NCBI GenBank assembly: GCA_013398055.1
Contig: VZRS01012070.1
Span: 236,558 to 300,557 of the forward strand
Direction: 5' to 3'
Source: Ifrita kowaldi
Taxonomy: Eukaryota; Chordata; Aves; Passeriformes; Cinclosomatidae
Length of the DNA stretch: 64,000 nucleotides
Below are positions 42,426-54,040 of this stretch, one piece after another (position 1 is the first letter of the stretch; every line of letters begins with the position of its first letter). A program made the position numbers and the translations under genes. The notes beneath the pieces are model-generated. The model was not told the DNA's origin, ran no database searches, and was given only the letters and a program-made list of their open reading frames with translations.

Positions 42426-45400
42426 CTTTTTCTGGTCCTTTATTAATTGAAGTTTTTGCCTGAAAAATGAGACTTTTATGCTCCTTATGAAAGCATCCTG
42501 AACTAAGAAAAAAATAGAAGATACTGGCTTCATTAGCTTATATTGTAAATAAATGATCTGAGAGGAAGAGTGTGCATATATTACATACATAATAACCAGA
42601 ATAGATAATGTATTACACAGGAAAAATTACTTCTGTGAAGAGGTTGGAGGATGTTTATTTATTTTCCTAAGAGGCATTATCAGTGCTAGAAACGTGAGTC
42701 AGAATACCTATTCTGCAATAACAGCTAATCTTTTATGGAGGATTTTTGTTTCTTGCTAATACATGTGAGTGATAGATTATGTGTCTCTTCTATTTACAGA
42801 ATCTTGTATATTATGATTAGCTCTTGCTTTTCCAGGGCTAAGATCACAGCTAGTGAGTGATGAAGAAACTTTGTTTTTGTTTGAGCTCAGATAGGGAAAA
42901 GGTCTTTCATTTCCTTTCCAAAATATTGGTATTTGCCAAACAATATGGAAATGATTCAAAGTGATGTGTAAAAAACCCACTAAAATTAAAATAAAATGGT
43001 AAAAGATATTTTTAATGCTTCTACAAACCCTGTCTTCTTTTTACTGAGAGAAGGGGTGACTCGACCTTTCCCTTCTGGGGCCTATTTTTGCATTATAATG
43101 TAGGTCATAACTTCTTAAAACCTACATATTTGAAGCTGGTTGCTAATTCTATCTGTATTAATTTTACTTCCGAATTTGAGACTTTGTAAGACCTTGTTTT
43201 GAGTGCGTATAACTTCTGTGAAAGTCTCTAAATCTAGAACTTGTGACCTTTAATACAAAATGAGCATTTTTTAAAATAAAATTGGAGAAAAGCCCACGTT
43301 ATAAAAGGCTTAAAAGGTCATTTGGTCCAAACTTTTGTGGAAAAGGGAGCCTAGATGCGATTATCTAGTACTCTGTCCAGTTGTGTCTTGTTCAGTCTTT
43401 ACAAAAGTGGATTTATTAAAAGGTAGACATCCCACAATGGCAAAGCATATTTTTAAATATAAGTGTTTAATTTTGGACTTCCTACAGGATTGGCCTCTAG
43501 ATCCCCCCAAAAAAAACCTTTGTAGAAGTAGTTAATTTTTTTCCTAAACTACCTTCTGTTTCTGCAAAGCTAAAGCATGACAAAAATATTAATAGGCCTT
43601 TTTTAAGGTATTGTCTTTTAGGGATTTGATAAAGGATAATGAGAAGACCATCTTAAATGAATAACTAATAGTCTGTCTTCCACAATTAGCATCTAGGTTT
43701 CCATCTTCTGTTTCTTTATTTTGCATTTGGATTTTTCTGCTACTTTCCTAAAAAGCAGAATGGTATCTCTCAGCCATTGCTTCTGCTTTGTGAAGAATTT
43801 GGAGGATAATGATGCTCCCATAGGTTCAGATAATATTTTCATGCTGTAGATGTGAGAATTATGGAAGTTTGAACTAATAATTGTAGTGTCAGACTTAAGT
43901 GTGAGTGTGGGAAAAGTATGAACTAAGTGTGTGTGGAAGGATGTGTCTCTGATTTGCAGTTGCCAGGTGTCAAGGGAAGCAATGATTGTTAACAGTGTGT
44001 GGGCATTACAGAAATTATTTTTTTGGCTTGGCAGCAGCTTGTAAGGTCATTTCTATCAGCTTCATTAGTGTCCTTTTTGCTTTTGCCATCATCCTATTTG
44101 GGTATTGAAAGATAGTGCTAACCTTTTTCTAGTGTTTTATTTGCAAAACACCTGTTCAGGCTGTAAACTCCCTTTTTGTGATTTTCTGCAGAGCGAAGTC
44201 GAATGCTGTCTCAGGAAAAGTGAGGTTAGCTCAAGTGTTTATAACTGACATAGCTCCCCTATGAGACTGCTTTTTCCCCTCTGTGGCCACAATCCCATGT
44301 CACAGCTCTGGTGCTGTGCCCTAAAACCATGACACTGTTAACCAAGTAAGATAATTTACGTGTGTATTTTCCTAAAGCCTAGATTGTGGAAATGAGCCCC
44401 ATAACTCATAAAAAGGAGCATCCACTTCCATGTCTGTAAAGCAGAAATGTAAACACAAATTGTTTTGGGTTAGTTCTCTAAATTCTTCATGCACATAAAG
44501 ATGAGACACCTGCTTGTGTTCCTCTTCATACGCACAAGGTGCCCAGTCCTAAATTAAAACAACCCACGTAAGCTTAGAATGAAAGAACAAGATGATTATT
44601 GTAATACCAATTTTTAAATACTGTAAGAATGTGCATTGACAGTGGAAAGGATATGAGTAGACAGGCAAAATCTAGGTCTGCATTGGGTTCATACGTAACA
44701 CTGAGTAGGGATGGACAGGAAAACGTCAGATCTTCATGATCCTTAAGCTAGATGGTGTCTGGCCGGTGGACCTGAGCCTTGTCTGTTGCCCAGCACAGGA
44801 AGAACATACTTCCTTTGCTTTTTGAGTAGCATCATGCAGAGCTGTTTTGCAAGTGTGCTTTTTTTTTTTTTCCTTCTTTTTTTAAGGATTGTGTTGGAGT
44901 TTCCTGTGTAAGATGGATTCTGACCAGTTCGTTAAAAATGGAATTTATCTCTCAATACATCTGTAAACCGCTGTGAAAATTGCCATTTCTTTTGGAAATG
45001 ATGTTTCATTTATTTCCCAGAGCTGTAATTCAGCACTAAATACTGGGCACATGCCGAGTTATAGGACTGCAAAATAGATTTCTGAAAAAAGCCTTAGACC
45101 TTCCTATGTTTTAAAATGTTTGAGAGGGGAAAAAACTACCAACTGTTTAAGTGTAACATTGAGAACTTCCTAAAAAATTCATCCCCAAATAATCATCTCT
45201 TAAAAAAGATAAGATGCAAAAAAACCCCAAAGGAGAATTAAAGTGTCTTCTTGATTGTTAATTTTAGACTGTGTGTAATGTCCAGCTGTGTTGCTAAAGA
45301 ATTTGTTGGTGAGTGAGAGAGCCTGAGCTGGTGGGTTCTCTTAGGTGGTGAACTGGGAAGGAGCATCTGATCGTGGCATGACGACTTCTGTGGGAATAAT

Positions 45401-45830
45401 TTGCATTTCAGGTGGTGCACTTGGTCTTCGGAATCCATTTTTAAGGCCACGTTTCAGGCTTAGTCTGGTTATAGACAAGGGACATCAGTCTGCCTTGTTA
45501 CCCTGTACTATGGAAGAACAGAGTATTTTCATGCTGGATACTTTTACACCGAAAGTCTGTTTGCACACCACTTATTAGATATGATCCTCCTATGCTAAGG
45601 CCCATAGACGTAGTGGCACAAGAAGGAGTTCCTGCGCTGGGAAGAGGAAAAATGTAGAAATGTTGCCATTTTGACTGTAACTAAGCTTCTGTTTGCACAG
45701 TATTACTGTTATTTGCACTACGCGGGTAAGCCAGCCACTCGCTTCTAGCATTCAGTGGGACATTTTTTCCACCGCCTGGCTACTGTAGGTTTTTCTGCAG
45801 AAGGCAAATGCGTGCCATTACCTTTTATTG
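42426..45830. other. unique intron-like sequence upstream of the CpG patch
   Basis: No gene recognised. It contains the doubtful old CR1 near 43.3-43.5 kb and T-rich runs near 44860-44885. Confidence 0.5.
43300..43470 (-). mobile_element. very degenerate CR1-like fragment, minus strand
   Basis: AAAAGGTCATTTGGTCCAAAC, then TTATCTAGTACTCTGTCCAG and TTGTGTCTTGTTCAGT resemble the reversed CR1 region (GGTCATCTAGTCCAACC...CTTGTCCAG...GAGTTTTGA). The match is patchy. An ancient CR1 is the simplest reading; another old LINE is possible. Confidence 0.5.
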
Positions 45831-46060
45831 CCTGCCGTCGCCGGGGATGAATCGCGGTTCCCCGTGGCTGCCCGCTGCTCCGGGCGCCGGGGCCGTGCGG
45901 CTGCCGCAGCCGTGGTGCCGGGCGCTGCGCCGCCTGCTGCCCGCCCGCAGCACCCACCGCGTGCTTTCCTTAAAGGCTTTAGCGCGGCACCAGCAGCGTG
46001 TGGCATTCCTCTGTGTCACCTTCCTAGCTGCGAGCCGGCTATTTGCTTGAAAGCGTTTAG
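45831..46060. promoter_or_regulatory. CpG-dense patch, candidate alternative promoter or first exon
   Basis: Roughly 25-30 CpG dinucleotides fall in about 230 bases, against a background where CpG is rare. The core at 45841-45960 is strongly G+C rich. There is no TATA box, as is usual for CpG-island promoters. A good splice donor context (TTAG|GTAAAA, GT at 46100-46101) lies just downstream on the plus strand, so an exon of about 45.83-46.10 kb spliced toward LARGE1 about 15.7 kb away is conceivable. Frames across the patch (80-91 codons) are Ala/Arg/Pro-rich as expected from base composition and resemble no protein I know. It could also be a promoter for a non-coding RNA, or a GC-rich relic. 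Confidence 0.45.
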
Positions 46061-46095
46061 GGCGGCAGCATCAGGGTGTGTAATTTCTGTATGTC
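45969..46095. repeat. imperfect tandem duplication, period about 77 bp
   Basis: A block of about 49 bases at 45969-46017 recurs at 46046-46095 with roughly three quarters identity by eye. Shared landmarks are CTT-AAAG...TTTAG, GCGGCA, CAGCGTGTGG / CAGGGTGTGT and CTGT-TGTC. It sits on the right side of the CpG patch and ends just before the candidate donor at 46100. Confidence 0.6.
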
Positions 46096-48124
46096 TTAGG
46101 TAAAAAGTTTCTCTGAAGTGCTGGAAGTTGGAGTACGTCTTAATTCATTGCTAGCTTTGAGGAATTAACTGCTCTAGAATTTGAGATTTGAAGGGGATAA
46201 GTGTTGATGCTAAATAAGTAATTTATCTTTACCTCCTTTGCCTGCTGTAAATGCAAACGCAGGAAAATGCCCTAAATAAGCTACCTTTATCAAGTACCTA
46301 ATTAGCTGAGCTGTTATGCTTCAGCACAAGACAGGTTATGACTGGGATGATAAAAAAAGGGAATTCTTTTATAGCCTAATTTTTAGATGAAGAAAAAACA
46401 TACATTTGATCACAGCCGTTGATTTTTCTGGCAGCTCCACAGCCTGTGACTTGTTCCTCATTAATACAGCTATATGAAACTGTTCTTTTTCATTTCACCT
46501 CATATTTGGTGTGGCTTCAGCGTTTTCTGACGTGGTACAGCTTTGTCCATGTTAACAAATACTGAGGCCCAGCAGGAGTGGATCTGTGGAGTGAAATAGT
46601 CAGTGCAGAGGACCAGATACACAGGCTGCATTCATTGAAGGTTTTTACAGTAGTCAAGTTGCAGTCTTGTCCCAGCAGCTGAGCATCCTTTAGCATACAC
46701 TTTGGAATGTATCTTCTGGTTTTGTTTCATCCTAAAGGTATCCAGTTTGTCCCCTCTCAGACTCCTCAGTCATGAAGCTCAGTGTAGAATAAGAAAGAAT
46801 ACCTGGGGAGATTGTGTCAAAAGGAATGAAGGTATTCCTCCTTTGAATTAAAATGCTGATGTAAACTCACTCATTGAATTCTTTCTCAGTTGTAGCTGAA
46901 ACTGCCTGCTTCCCTGCATTTTTCCACATTGATTCACCAAAAGGAATAGAAATTGAATTTGTGAGACATATGTCATGGTAGCTGTAGGGTTTCAATTGAT
47001 AATATTACTGCTATTAGCATGCTGATGGAACTTTTTCCCCCATAAACTTTAGAATTTTTATACCTCCAAGTCATTCATATTACTCACGTAGCAAAACAAT
47101 TTTAGATGTTCTTATCCAAAATCTCTTAACCTCACAGATGGCAATAAAACCTAAACAGAAAATCCAGCATGTTATTATGAAAAAAAATCCTAAAAAAGAT
47201 ACACAAAATATGTAGATCTGATTCATTAATCTTTGTTAGTGGCACTTAGACAACATTATTGAGCTACTGTGGTAAAATATTAATGAGGATTGAGGTATTG
47301 TTTAGATGAGATTTTCACTGCAGTTGGGCTTTTTGGCTGCTTTTCTTAGCTTTACTATTGACTTGCTGGGAATTTTCCTTAAACTCTTTTATTTTTTACC
47401 TTAAAGACCTGAGGAATCCCAAAGGTATTTAAATATTATGACATTTAATTTAAACATCCAGGTACCTTTATATCAGGTTATATTACAGGAATGTTGGAAA
47501 TGCTAAATAATTTGAAACCTTCAAAGGAGAGATGAGAATAACTAAAAAAACTCTGTTTATACTGCTGAAGTATTTTAGTACCAAAAATAGTAAAGATTTC
47601 TCCCAAAGTTCTTTCTCCCAAAGAACTGCTGGAGTGTTTCATAGTTTTTCAGCTGATAAACCCCTGCGATCATTTCTGTTCAAAAGCCAGTTTCCCCCCT
47701 GAATTCTTTCATGTAATTATTTGCTAGCATCACTTTAAGTATTAGAAGAATGACATGTACAGTGGTTGATCATATCATGGAACATAGCTTTGAAGATGAC
47801 AAAAAAATACCTCAAGATGTATTGCACATTCAACATTGCTTCTTCCAAAGTGTTTTTCGACACTAAGAAGACATGAGTCAACCTTTAAAATTTTGCTTTA
47901 CTTCATAGAACTGGTTTATAATATCCATCTGTAAAGGTCTTAACATGGATTCTTATTTGTATGTACAAAATTAGTAAGGTCTTCTCAATAGTTAAAATAT
48001 TCAAGGACCTCTACCTTGTTTGGTTACAAACTATTCCAGGCATCTGTTTATTGAAGTGTATCAATATTTTGTCATCACAAGTGTGTGTGTTTGGAAGTCA
48101 GTGAAATACAGTAGACACATTCTG

Positions 48125-48163
48125 TCTGAATCAGACTCAGGATTCAGATCTGAATCAGACTCA
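48125..48163. repeat. direct repeat enclosing a perfect palindrome
   Basis: The 15-mer TCTGAATCAGACTCA occurs at 48125-48139 and again at 48149-48163. Overlapping the second copy is a 16-base perfect palindrome, GATTCAGATCTGAATC, at 48141-48156. Confidence 0.8.
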
Positions 48164-50127
48164 AAAGCTGCATGGTAAGAGCCTGAATTGTGATCAGTAT
48201 CAAGTAATGGTTGGCACACTCTCCCAACAGGTCTGTGCACTTCCAGTAATGCCTACTGCAGTAGTACTAACCCTTATGATTTTCTCAGAAGCCATGGGGA
48301 GGTAACATTTTATGTCAAGTTCAGTTCTTGAAGTTCTAATAAAACTTCAACATTCATACTCAGTAAAAAAGGAGAAGTTACAGGTTTTTATAGTTGCAAA
48401 TACAATTTGAGAGACAAGCTTTCAAAGCTTTCTAATCTGAAGGTGCTGTTTAAGGAAATGAGAAGAGCAGTCCCTTCTTCCCTTCCTCTGGTGGTGGGAA
48501 CTCTCTTCAGTTCTGAGACACCCAAGGTGGTCAGGCTGCTAACACTTGTTGAAATGGCCACTTAGGCAGACAGAAGATACATTACCATAGTTTAAGGGAC
48601 ATTTTACAGGAACACCATTTTCTTTAGCATATTTTTCACTCTACTCTACTTTTTAGTAGTTTTTAGCCCTGCTATCCAATTACCTACAGCTTCAATTTCT
48701 CATTTAAAATGGTGCTCATTGTTGCTTTCAGTATATTTCACTGTCTCTCTGTTTCAAAAACAGTTTGTAAAAGTCTTTGGCTGTAGAGATGACATAATTT
48801 TAAGGTCAGCCGTATCAATAAATATTAACTGGTTTCTTTAATCTGTCAAAGTCTATTTAAAAAAGTATTCTTCCAACTGCTGTTTGTGAGCTAGAAACTA
48901 ATATATCTCACAAGTTTTCAAATGTGGAGCATTATTCCATATTCTTAAGCAATGCTAAAACAGTACATAAACTTTACAAAATAGGAACAATTAACATCCA
49001 TATTAGCATTTAATCAAGTTGAAACTTCTCAGGAATAAATGTATTTTCCTTTTAAAAGAATATTTCCTTTTAGGGAAATTGAATCAAAGGTAGATAATTT
49101 TGCTTGATGCCATTGAAATACAAAGTCAGTGGGAACACATTTTGGAGGTAATGCATATTACTGGCACAAGCCTTTTCACTTTTTTTTCTGCTTTTACAGG
49201 TTATTTTTTATGTTAGTTAAATAATTTAAAAACTTGTGGCCAAAGAATCAACCACTTAGACCATAATTTGCCCTGTAACTACAAAATTATGTCTAAGTAT
49301 CAGCAAATGCCTGAAGACTGTACGGGGCATTTTTAGCGTGTTATAGAAGAGGTATTTTAACAGCCTTACTGTTGAAATCTCCAGCTTTGTCATTCTTAAC
49401 ATGCTCAAAACAAGCATTTGAGCTGGTTTCACTTTATGTAGCAGAGCACATTCTAATAACTTAATACATTTTAAGTGTCTTTTGGTAGCATGGTATAAAA
49501 AATGTAGTCACTACAAGGCATACCTCGACATTTCCATGAAACAGGGCAAACAAAATGGGTCTTACAATTTTGCAACTTTTGTGGCGAATAAGGAGAAATA
49601 ATTGAAAGCTTAACTTCAGAACTTTCAAGACCAAATTCTGAGTTGCCTGTAAAACATATGCAACACATATTCTCCCGGGAATTAGTGGTGGAAAAAATAC
49701 TCTGGTTTTCTATTAACTTGTGTATGCCAAAGTTAACATTAGTACTGTGTTCTGCAAATGATGACATCTTATAAAAATTCAGACCATTTGATTTGTGCAT
49801 ATTCTCTAAATTTTCAAATGTTCTCAGTGCAGTTTCATTGTTACATTAGTAATAATGAAGTAACCTTTTCTTTCAGCTCTGCAATAATATATAATCACTG
49901 CATGTATTCTGTATATCCATAGATCTAATCCACAGCAGCCAAAAAAACCAAAGACATTGAAGCCCTCTTCAGTCTTTTTAAAAAAATCTTTTTTATCAAT
50001 TGCAAAAGTAATTAATATAAGCTTGGCAATAAACCTACCAAACTGTATTCTCATAGCTGTGGGTGAATATTGGAAAAACAGTATTACATAATTCGTTGTC
50101 AAAATCAACCTATCTGCGAATCACTAT

Positions 50128-50146
50128 AGCTAATAATAATAATAAT
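50128..50146. repeat. (TAA)n microsatellite
   Basis: About six AAT/TAA units in AT-rich sequence. Confidence 0.8.
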
Positions 50147-52225
50147 ACTCTGGACTACTTTTCTTGCCCTTCAAATAATTGCATTGTTATGTCCTATATT
50201 TTCGTATCTCTTAGCAACAGAAAAAGTTCCAAAAAGTTTTATTTTTAGAAGTGTGCTAGAATTGTGTTCACAATCATTATATTTTCATGCTGTCTCACTG
50301 ACAGGTTCCCATGAACAAGTGAGAAAGCTGCTGTGCTTAAAGTGCAGTGATCTGTAGGGGTTACTGCTCTCTGTTGCAATACATATTGAGGTATATCTCA
50401 TCTTGCTGGCGAAGCATAGGCCTTGGGGTCAGTCTCATGATCCCAGTCTCTGTGCAGTTATAACTGAATTGACCTCATTTCGTTTATGATCGTTTTATTT
50501 GCTGTTTAATCTGCAGTTTACATGGCCCATAGATTCAAAATATTGTGTCCCTGTGTCCTGTAGGGTTATGATAAAAGATAATGGACCATCTGTAGGTAAC
50601 AAAACAGGCATTATAACTGTGACAGTAATACTGCCAGAGGCATCGCCTCCAGAGAACGTGTCCTGATCTGCAGGCCAAGGGGTGGGAAGGGCTTGGCCCC
50701 CGTGGAACAGGCTGGCTGCACCCATGTTGCTTAACACCCTCTGCTTGGATCTCAAGAGATTGCTATTTTTCTTTCTTTGTATGATTCACAAAAACGGCCA
50801 CAGTTCACCCAAGTCACATCATGATGCAGAGGGGTACACGTTGTATTTCTTGAGGCATCGCATGATGGCAGTGCCTGAAGGCAGCAAGGCTGCTGAGGCA
50901 GAACTGGGGGAGTGTTACAGTGCACGGGGAGCAATCTCATCCATGCTGTCTGTAGGGAAGAGCCCCTGTAGTAAAGCTTGCTCAAAAATTCCCCTGATTC
51001 TGTGTCAGAAGAACCTACCTGTCTCACCCTGAAAGGAAGCCCGGGAGCTAAGAGCTGTGTGGAGAACCTTGGCAAATCACGGATCTGGAACAAGCAGGGG
51101 AGCAAAGTTACTAAAATAACATGGGGTTATTTTAACTGCAGCTCCATTGCTTAGACTAACTTCTAAAAAATATATATTTAAAATGCATAGTTTTGGTTTT
51201 GGTATCAGTTGAAGTTATATGTGTGTAAGTTTTTTGTATAAAGACATATTGAAGGATTTATTGGTTTTAAACTATAAAGATCTAGTATGCAGAATGTTCC
51301 AGAAATCCAACTTCAGTGTAGAAAGCTCAAGTGTCATTCAGAATTTCCTTTGCAGGTGTGAATATTCACAATAAAACTTTCAGTCATTCCTGCTTGATTG
51401 TTTCACTTGGGTGAAATACTTTCATCCAGCTGACAACAATCTCGGATTTGAGATTAGGGATCTCTTTCAACTAAATTCTTCTTTGAGACTCTTAGCCAGT
51501 CTTTGTCCTGCTCTCATGAGACTCACTGTTGAAGTATTAGAGGGTAGCTTGACTTCTGCCCTTGTTAATGATTGCCAGACAAAGAAAGAGTCAAATTGTC
51601 TTAAAAGATACTAGAATATAGAGGCAGTGAGGAGAGAGAATAAGAGGTGTTCATCCTCTCTCTTTCTCTCCCTTCACCTCCACCAGCCACTGCAAAGCAT
51701 GCTTTTGTGTTATATAACATGGCCATGACTGTACGTCCCTCTACATCCTTTCATGATCCTCAGCATCATCATTATCCTCTTTCCTTTTTGTTAGAAAAGC
51801 TCTGGCAACATCCCTTTTGCCCTGAAAATTATGAATTATAATCAAATATAAAGTGGAATTGTTAAATATGTGCATTTGAATAAGGTAATTCTTTCCAGTG
51901 TATTAATTTTCTTTATAAGAGAGTTACTAACTATTTTATATTTATTATTTTTGCACCTTCATCTAATTGCAGAATTACAGGAACTTCCGAAAACAATGGT
52001 GATGATAATGAGATCAGGAAAAATTACAAACACTGAAGTTTTCATGCAGAGATACAATGAAATGTTTAGTGAAAATCAGTGAAATTTGAGGAAATGGAGA
52101 GGACATAGGAACACAGAGCCCACTGCCCTTTTTCTCCAGGCAAACCACCCTCCCTCAGACACTGGTTTTTAAATGAAGAGTAAAGAGCTATCCCAAATGG
52201 TATGTTCGTTTGAAAGAGCATTATT

Positions 52226-52303
52226 CAACCTGCTTTGTACAGAGGATTGGACTCGATGACCTCTAGAGGTCCCTTCCAACCTGAACTATTCTATGATTCT
52301 ATT
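52226..52303 (+). mobile_element. CR1 3' tail, short
   Basis: A short, well preserved CR1 terminus: ATTGGACTCGATGACCTCTAG, then AGGTCCCTTCCAACCTGAAC and TATTCTATGATTCTAT. Only the last 80 bases or so of the element are present. Confidence 0.93.
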
Positions 52304-52917
52304 GAAATGCTAACTCCACACATGGAAAATCTGGATTCTTTAGAAAGTGTTTTTGCCAGCATCTCCTCTTGAGGCTGGTTTCTACAGCTTTGTTTAGCTT
52401 TGATAACACCTTTCATAGTCCTTTTGTAATTAAAACTTGTGTGCCATTCTTGTCTAATACCCACATTAATCTGTGTAGTACTAAATGAGAAGCCATGAGA
52501 AACCTGCGTTTATAAATTCCAGTTTATCAAGCCCTCTTCCAGTGTTCAAGAACATGTCCTATGTGAAATAATCCAAATCCACAGCTGCCTTTCCTACTTA
52601 AAAAAGTGTCTGACACCAAATTATTCTGCAAGAGCTTTCCTTCTCTGTCAGGTAAAATGGAATGTGGGGTGTAAGCACCTTTCCCATTAGTTTGTAGAGA
52701 ACCCAACCCACTCAGCCTTCAGAAAGCCTATGGAAAAGGGTAGTCCTTATAGCCCACTTGAAATGGTATAATATTTAAGAAGAAATAAATACTGAACCTT
52801 GAAACACAGGAATTTCAGCAGGAAACTTACAAAAAAAGGGTTGCTCACAATTCTTGGTGCTATTTGATGTTCTGTAGTAGCATCAAAGAACTATTGAGAA
52901 TGTATAGTGTGCAATGG

Positions 52918-52939
52918 ATAGGTAAAGTATAGGTAAAGT
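52918..52939. repeat. 11-bp tandem duplication
   Basis: ATAGGTAAAGT is present twice in direct succession. This is a small slippage product. Confidence 0.8.
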
Positions 52940-53432
52940 AGCACTGTGATCATAGTGAAAGATTTGTCTTCTGCTTTTGATTATGGTCACATATTTAGAA
53001 ACACTACACTTTTTTTCCTATTTGCTGATTCTTGATTATTCAAATAGGAAATTACCAGCAATTCTTGGAATTGTCATTTCAACATTTGTTTTATTTTTAT
53101 ATAAATCTGATAAAAATATTTGTGGGTTTGGTAATATTTAGGCAATATATATAGTAATGAGGTTAGAACTTTGGTGCTTATGTAAAAAATGCAATTTTTC
53201 ATCAAGTTTGAGAGACTTAGTCCATATTTTTTGTGAATTGATGCAGGTTGAATTGATCTTACTGAAGCTGTATTGATTTATGCTAGCTGAAAGTTTAACC
53301 TGGGATTCTCTGTGTTTCAGTATAATTGTTCATGTGCATGTTCATTCATGCATAGCAGAATAGCTGTTAGTTGGAATTTTGAGGATTTATATTAAGTGGC
53401 CACTATTTGCTTTATGACTGGGTACAAAATTG

Positions 53433-53705
53433 TAGAATCATGAATCATGGAGTTGCATTTGGAAGGCACCTCTGGAGATTGCCTCGTTCAACACCTTGCT
53501 CAAAGCAAGGTCAACTAAAGGAGGCTGCTCAAGGCCAGTTGGGTTTTGAATGTCCTCAGGGATGGAGGCTCTGCAGCCTCTCTGGCTGTGTCACTGGAGA
53601 GTACAGACCTGGACACAGCATTCCAGGGTTTTCTCACCACTGCTGAGGAGAGGGGAATGATCCTAACGAGAGCTTTGTGTATTTCTGCTGTTCTCGCATA
53701 CAGAG
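53433..53705 (-). mobile_element. CR1 LINE fragment, minus strand, internally deleted
   Basis: It starts with the reversed tail (GTAGAATCATGAATCATGGAG, then GGAAGGCACCTCTGGAGATTG), followed by CTTGCTCAAAGCAAGGTCAACT and GGGATGGAGGCTCTGCAGCC. After about 53600 it jumps to GTACAGACCTGGACACAGC and TCTCACCACTGCTGAGGAG. That sequence belongs several hundred bases further into CR1, so a segment has been lost. Confidence 0.9.
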
Positions 53706-54009
53706 CAATTCCTCCTCCTGGTCTTCTTGTCTAGTCCTTCCTTAAAATCCTGTATCCATCCATTACCTGATTGCTGCAGCCTGGTGTCTCCTGTCACCAG
53801 CTGCACAACTGAATTTTGACCCACAGGACCAATGCACTCCTCATCTTCCTTCTTACTGTCAGAATTGAGGAGAGAGCCACCTGGGCCCATTTCTCTCTTT
53901 CTTTATTTTTGAAAATTTAATTTGCTTAATTTAATACAAATATTTGCTAAAGATCAATTTTTAAGTACCATGCCAGCTTTTATTTCCATGTGACAAGTAA
54001 GTAGCTGCT

Positions 54010-54040
54010 ACAAACATGTTACAAACATGTAAACATGTTA
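54010..54040. repeat. triple AAACATGT repeat
   Basis: Three copies of AAACATGT occur at 54012-54019, 54023-54030 and 54031-54038. Each contains the palindrome ACATGT. Between the second and third copies lies a perfect forkhead-type TGTAAACA (54028-54035). The units also approach the p53 half-site pattern RRRCWWGYYY. Confidence 0.7.

Larger units (their letters stand above)
46100..52225. other. repeat-poor stretch downstream of the CpG patch
   Basis: Six kilobases with no recognisable mobile element. It holds the palindrome/direct-repeat cluster at 48125-48163 and a TAA repeat at 50128. The frames, up to 117 codons, resemble nothing known. If the CpG patch is a promoter, this would be the start of its intron and a natural place for regulatory elements. 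Confidence 0.45.

Noticed and set aside
45808..46103. Four overlapping Ala/Arg/Pro-rich frames in the CpG patch, as a possible novel protein
   Set aside because: Stop-poor frames occur on both strands because of G+C content; none resembles a known protein. Only a promoter or leader-exon role is considered.
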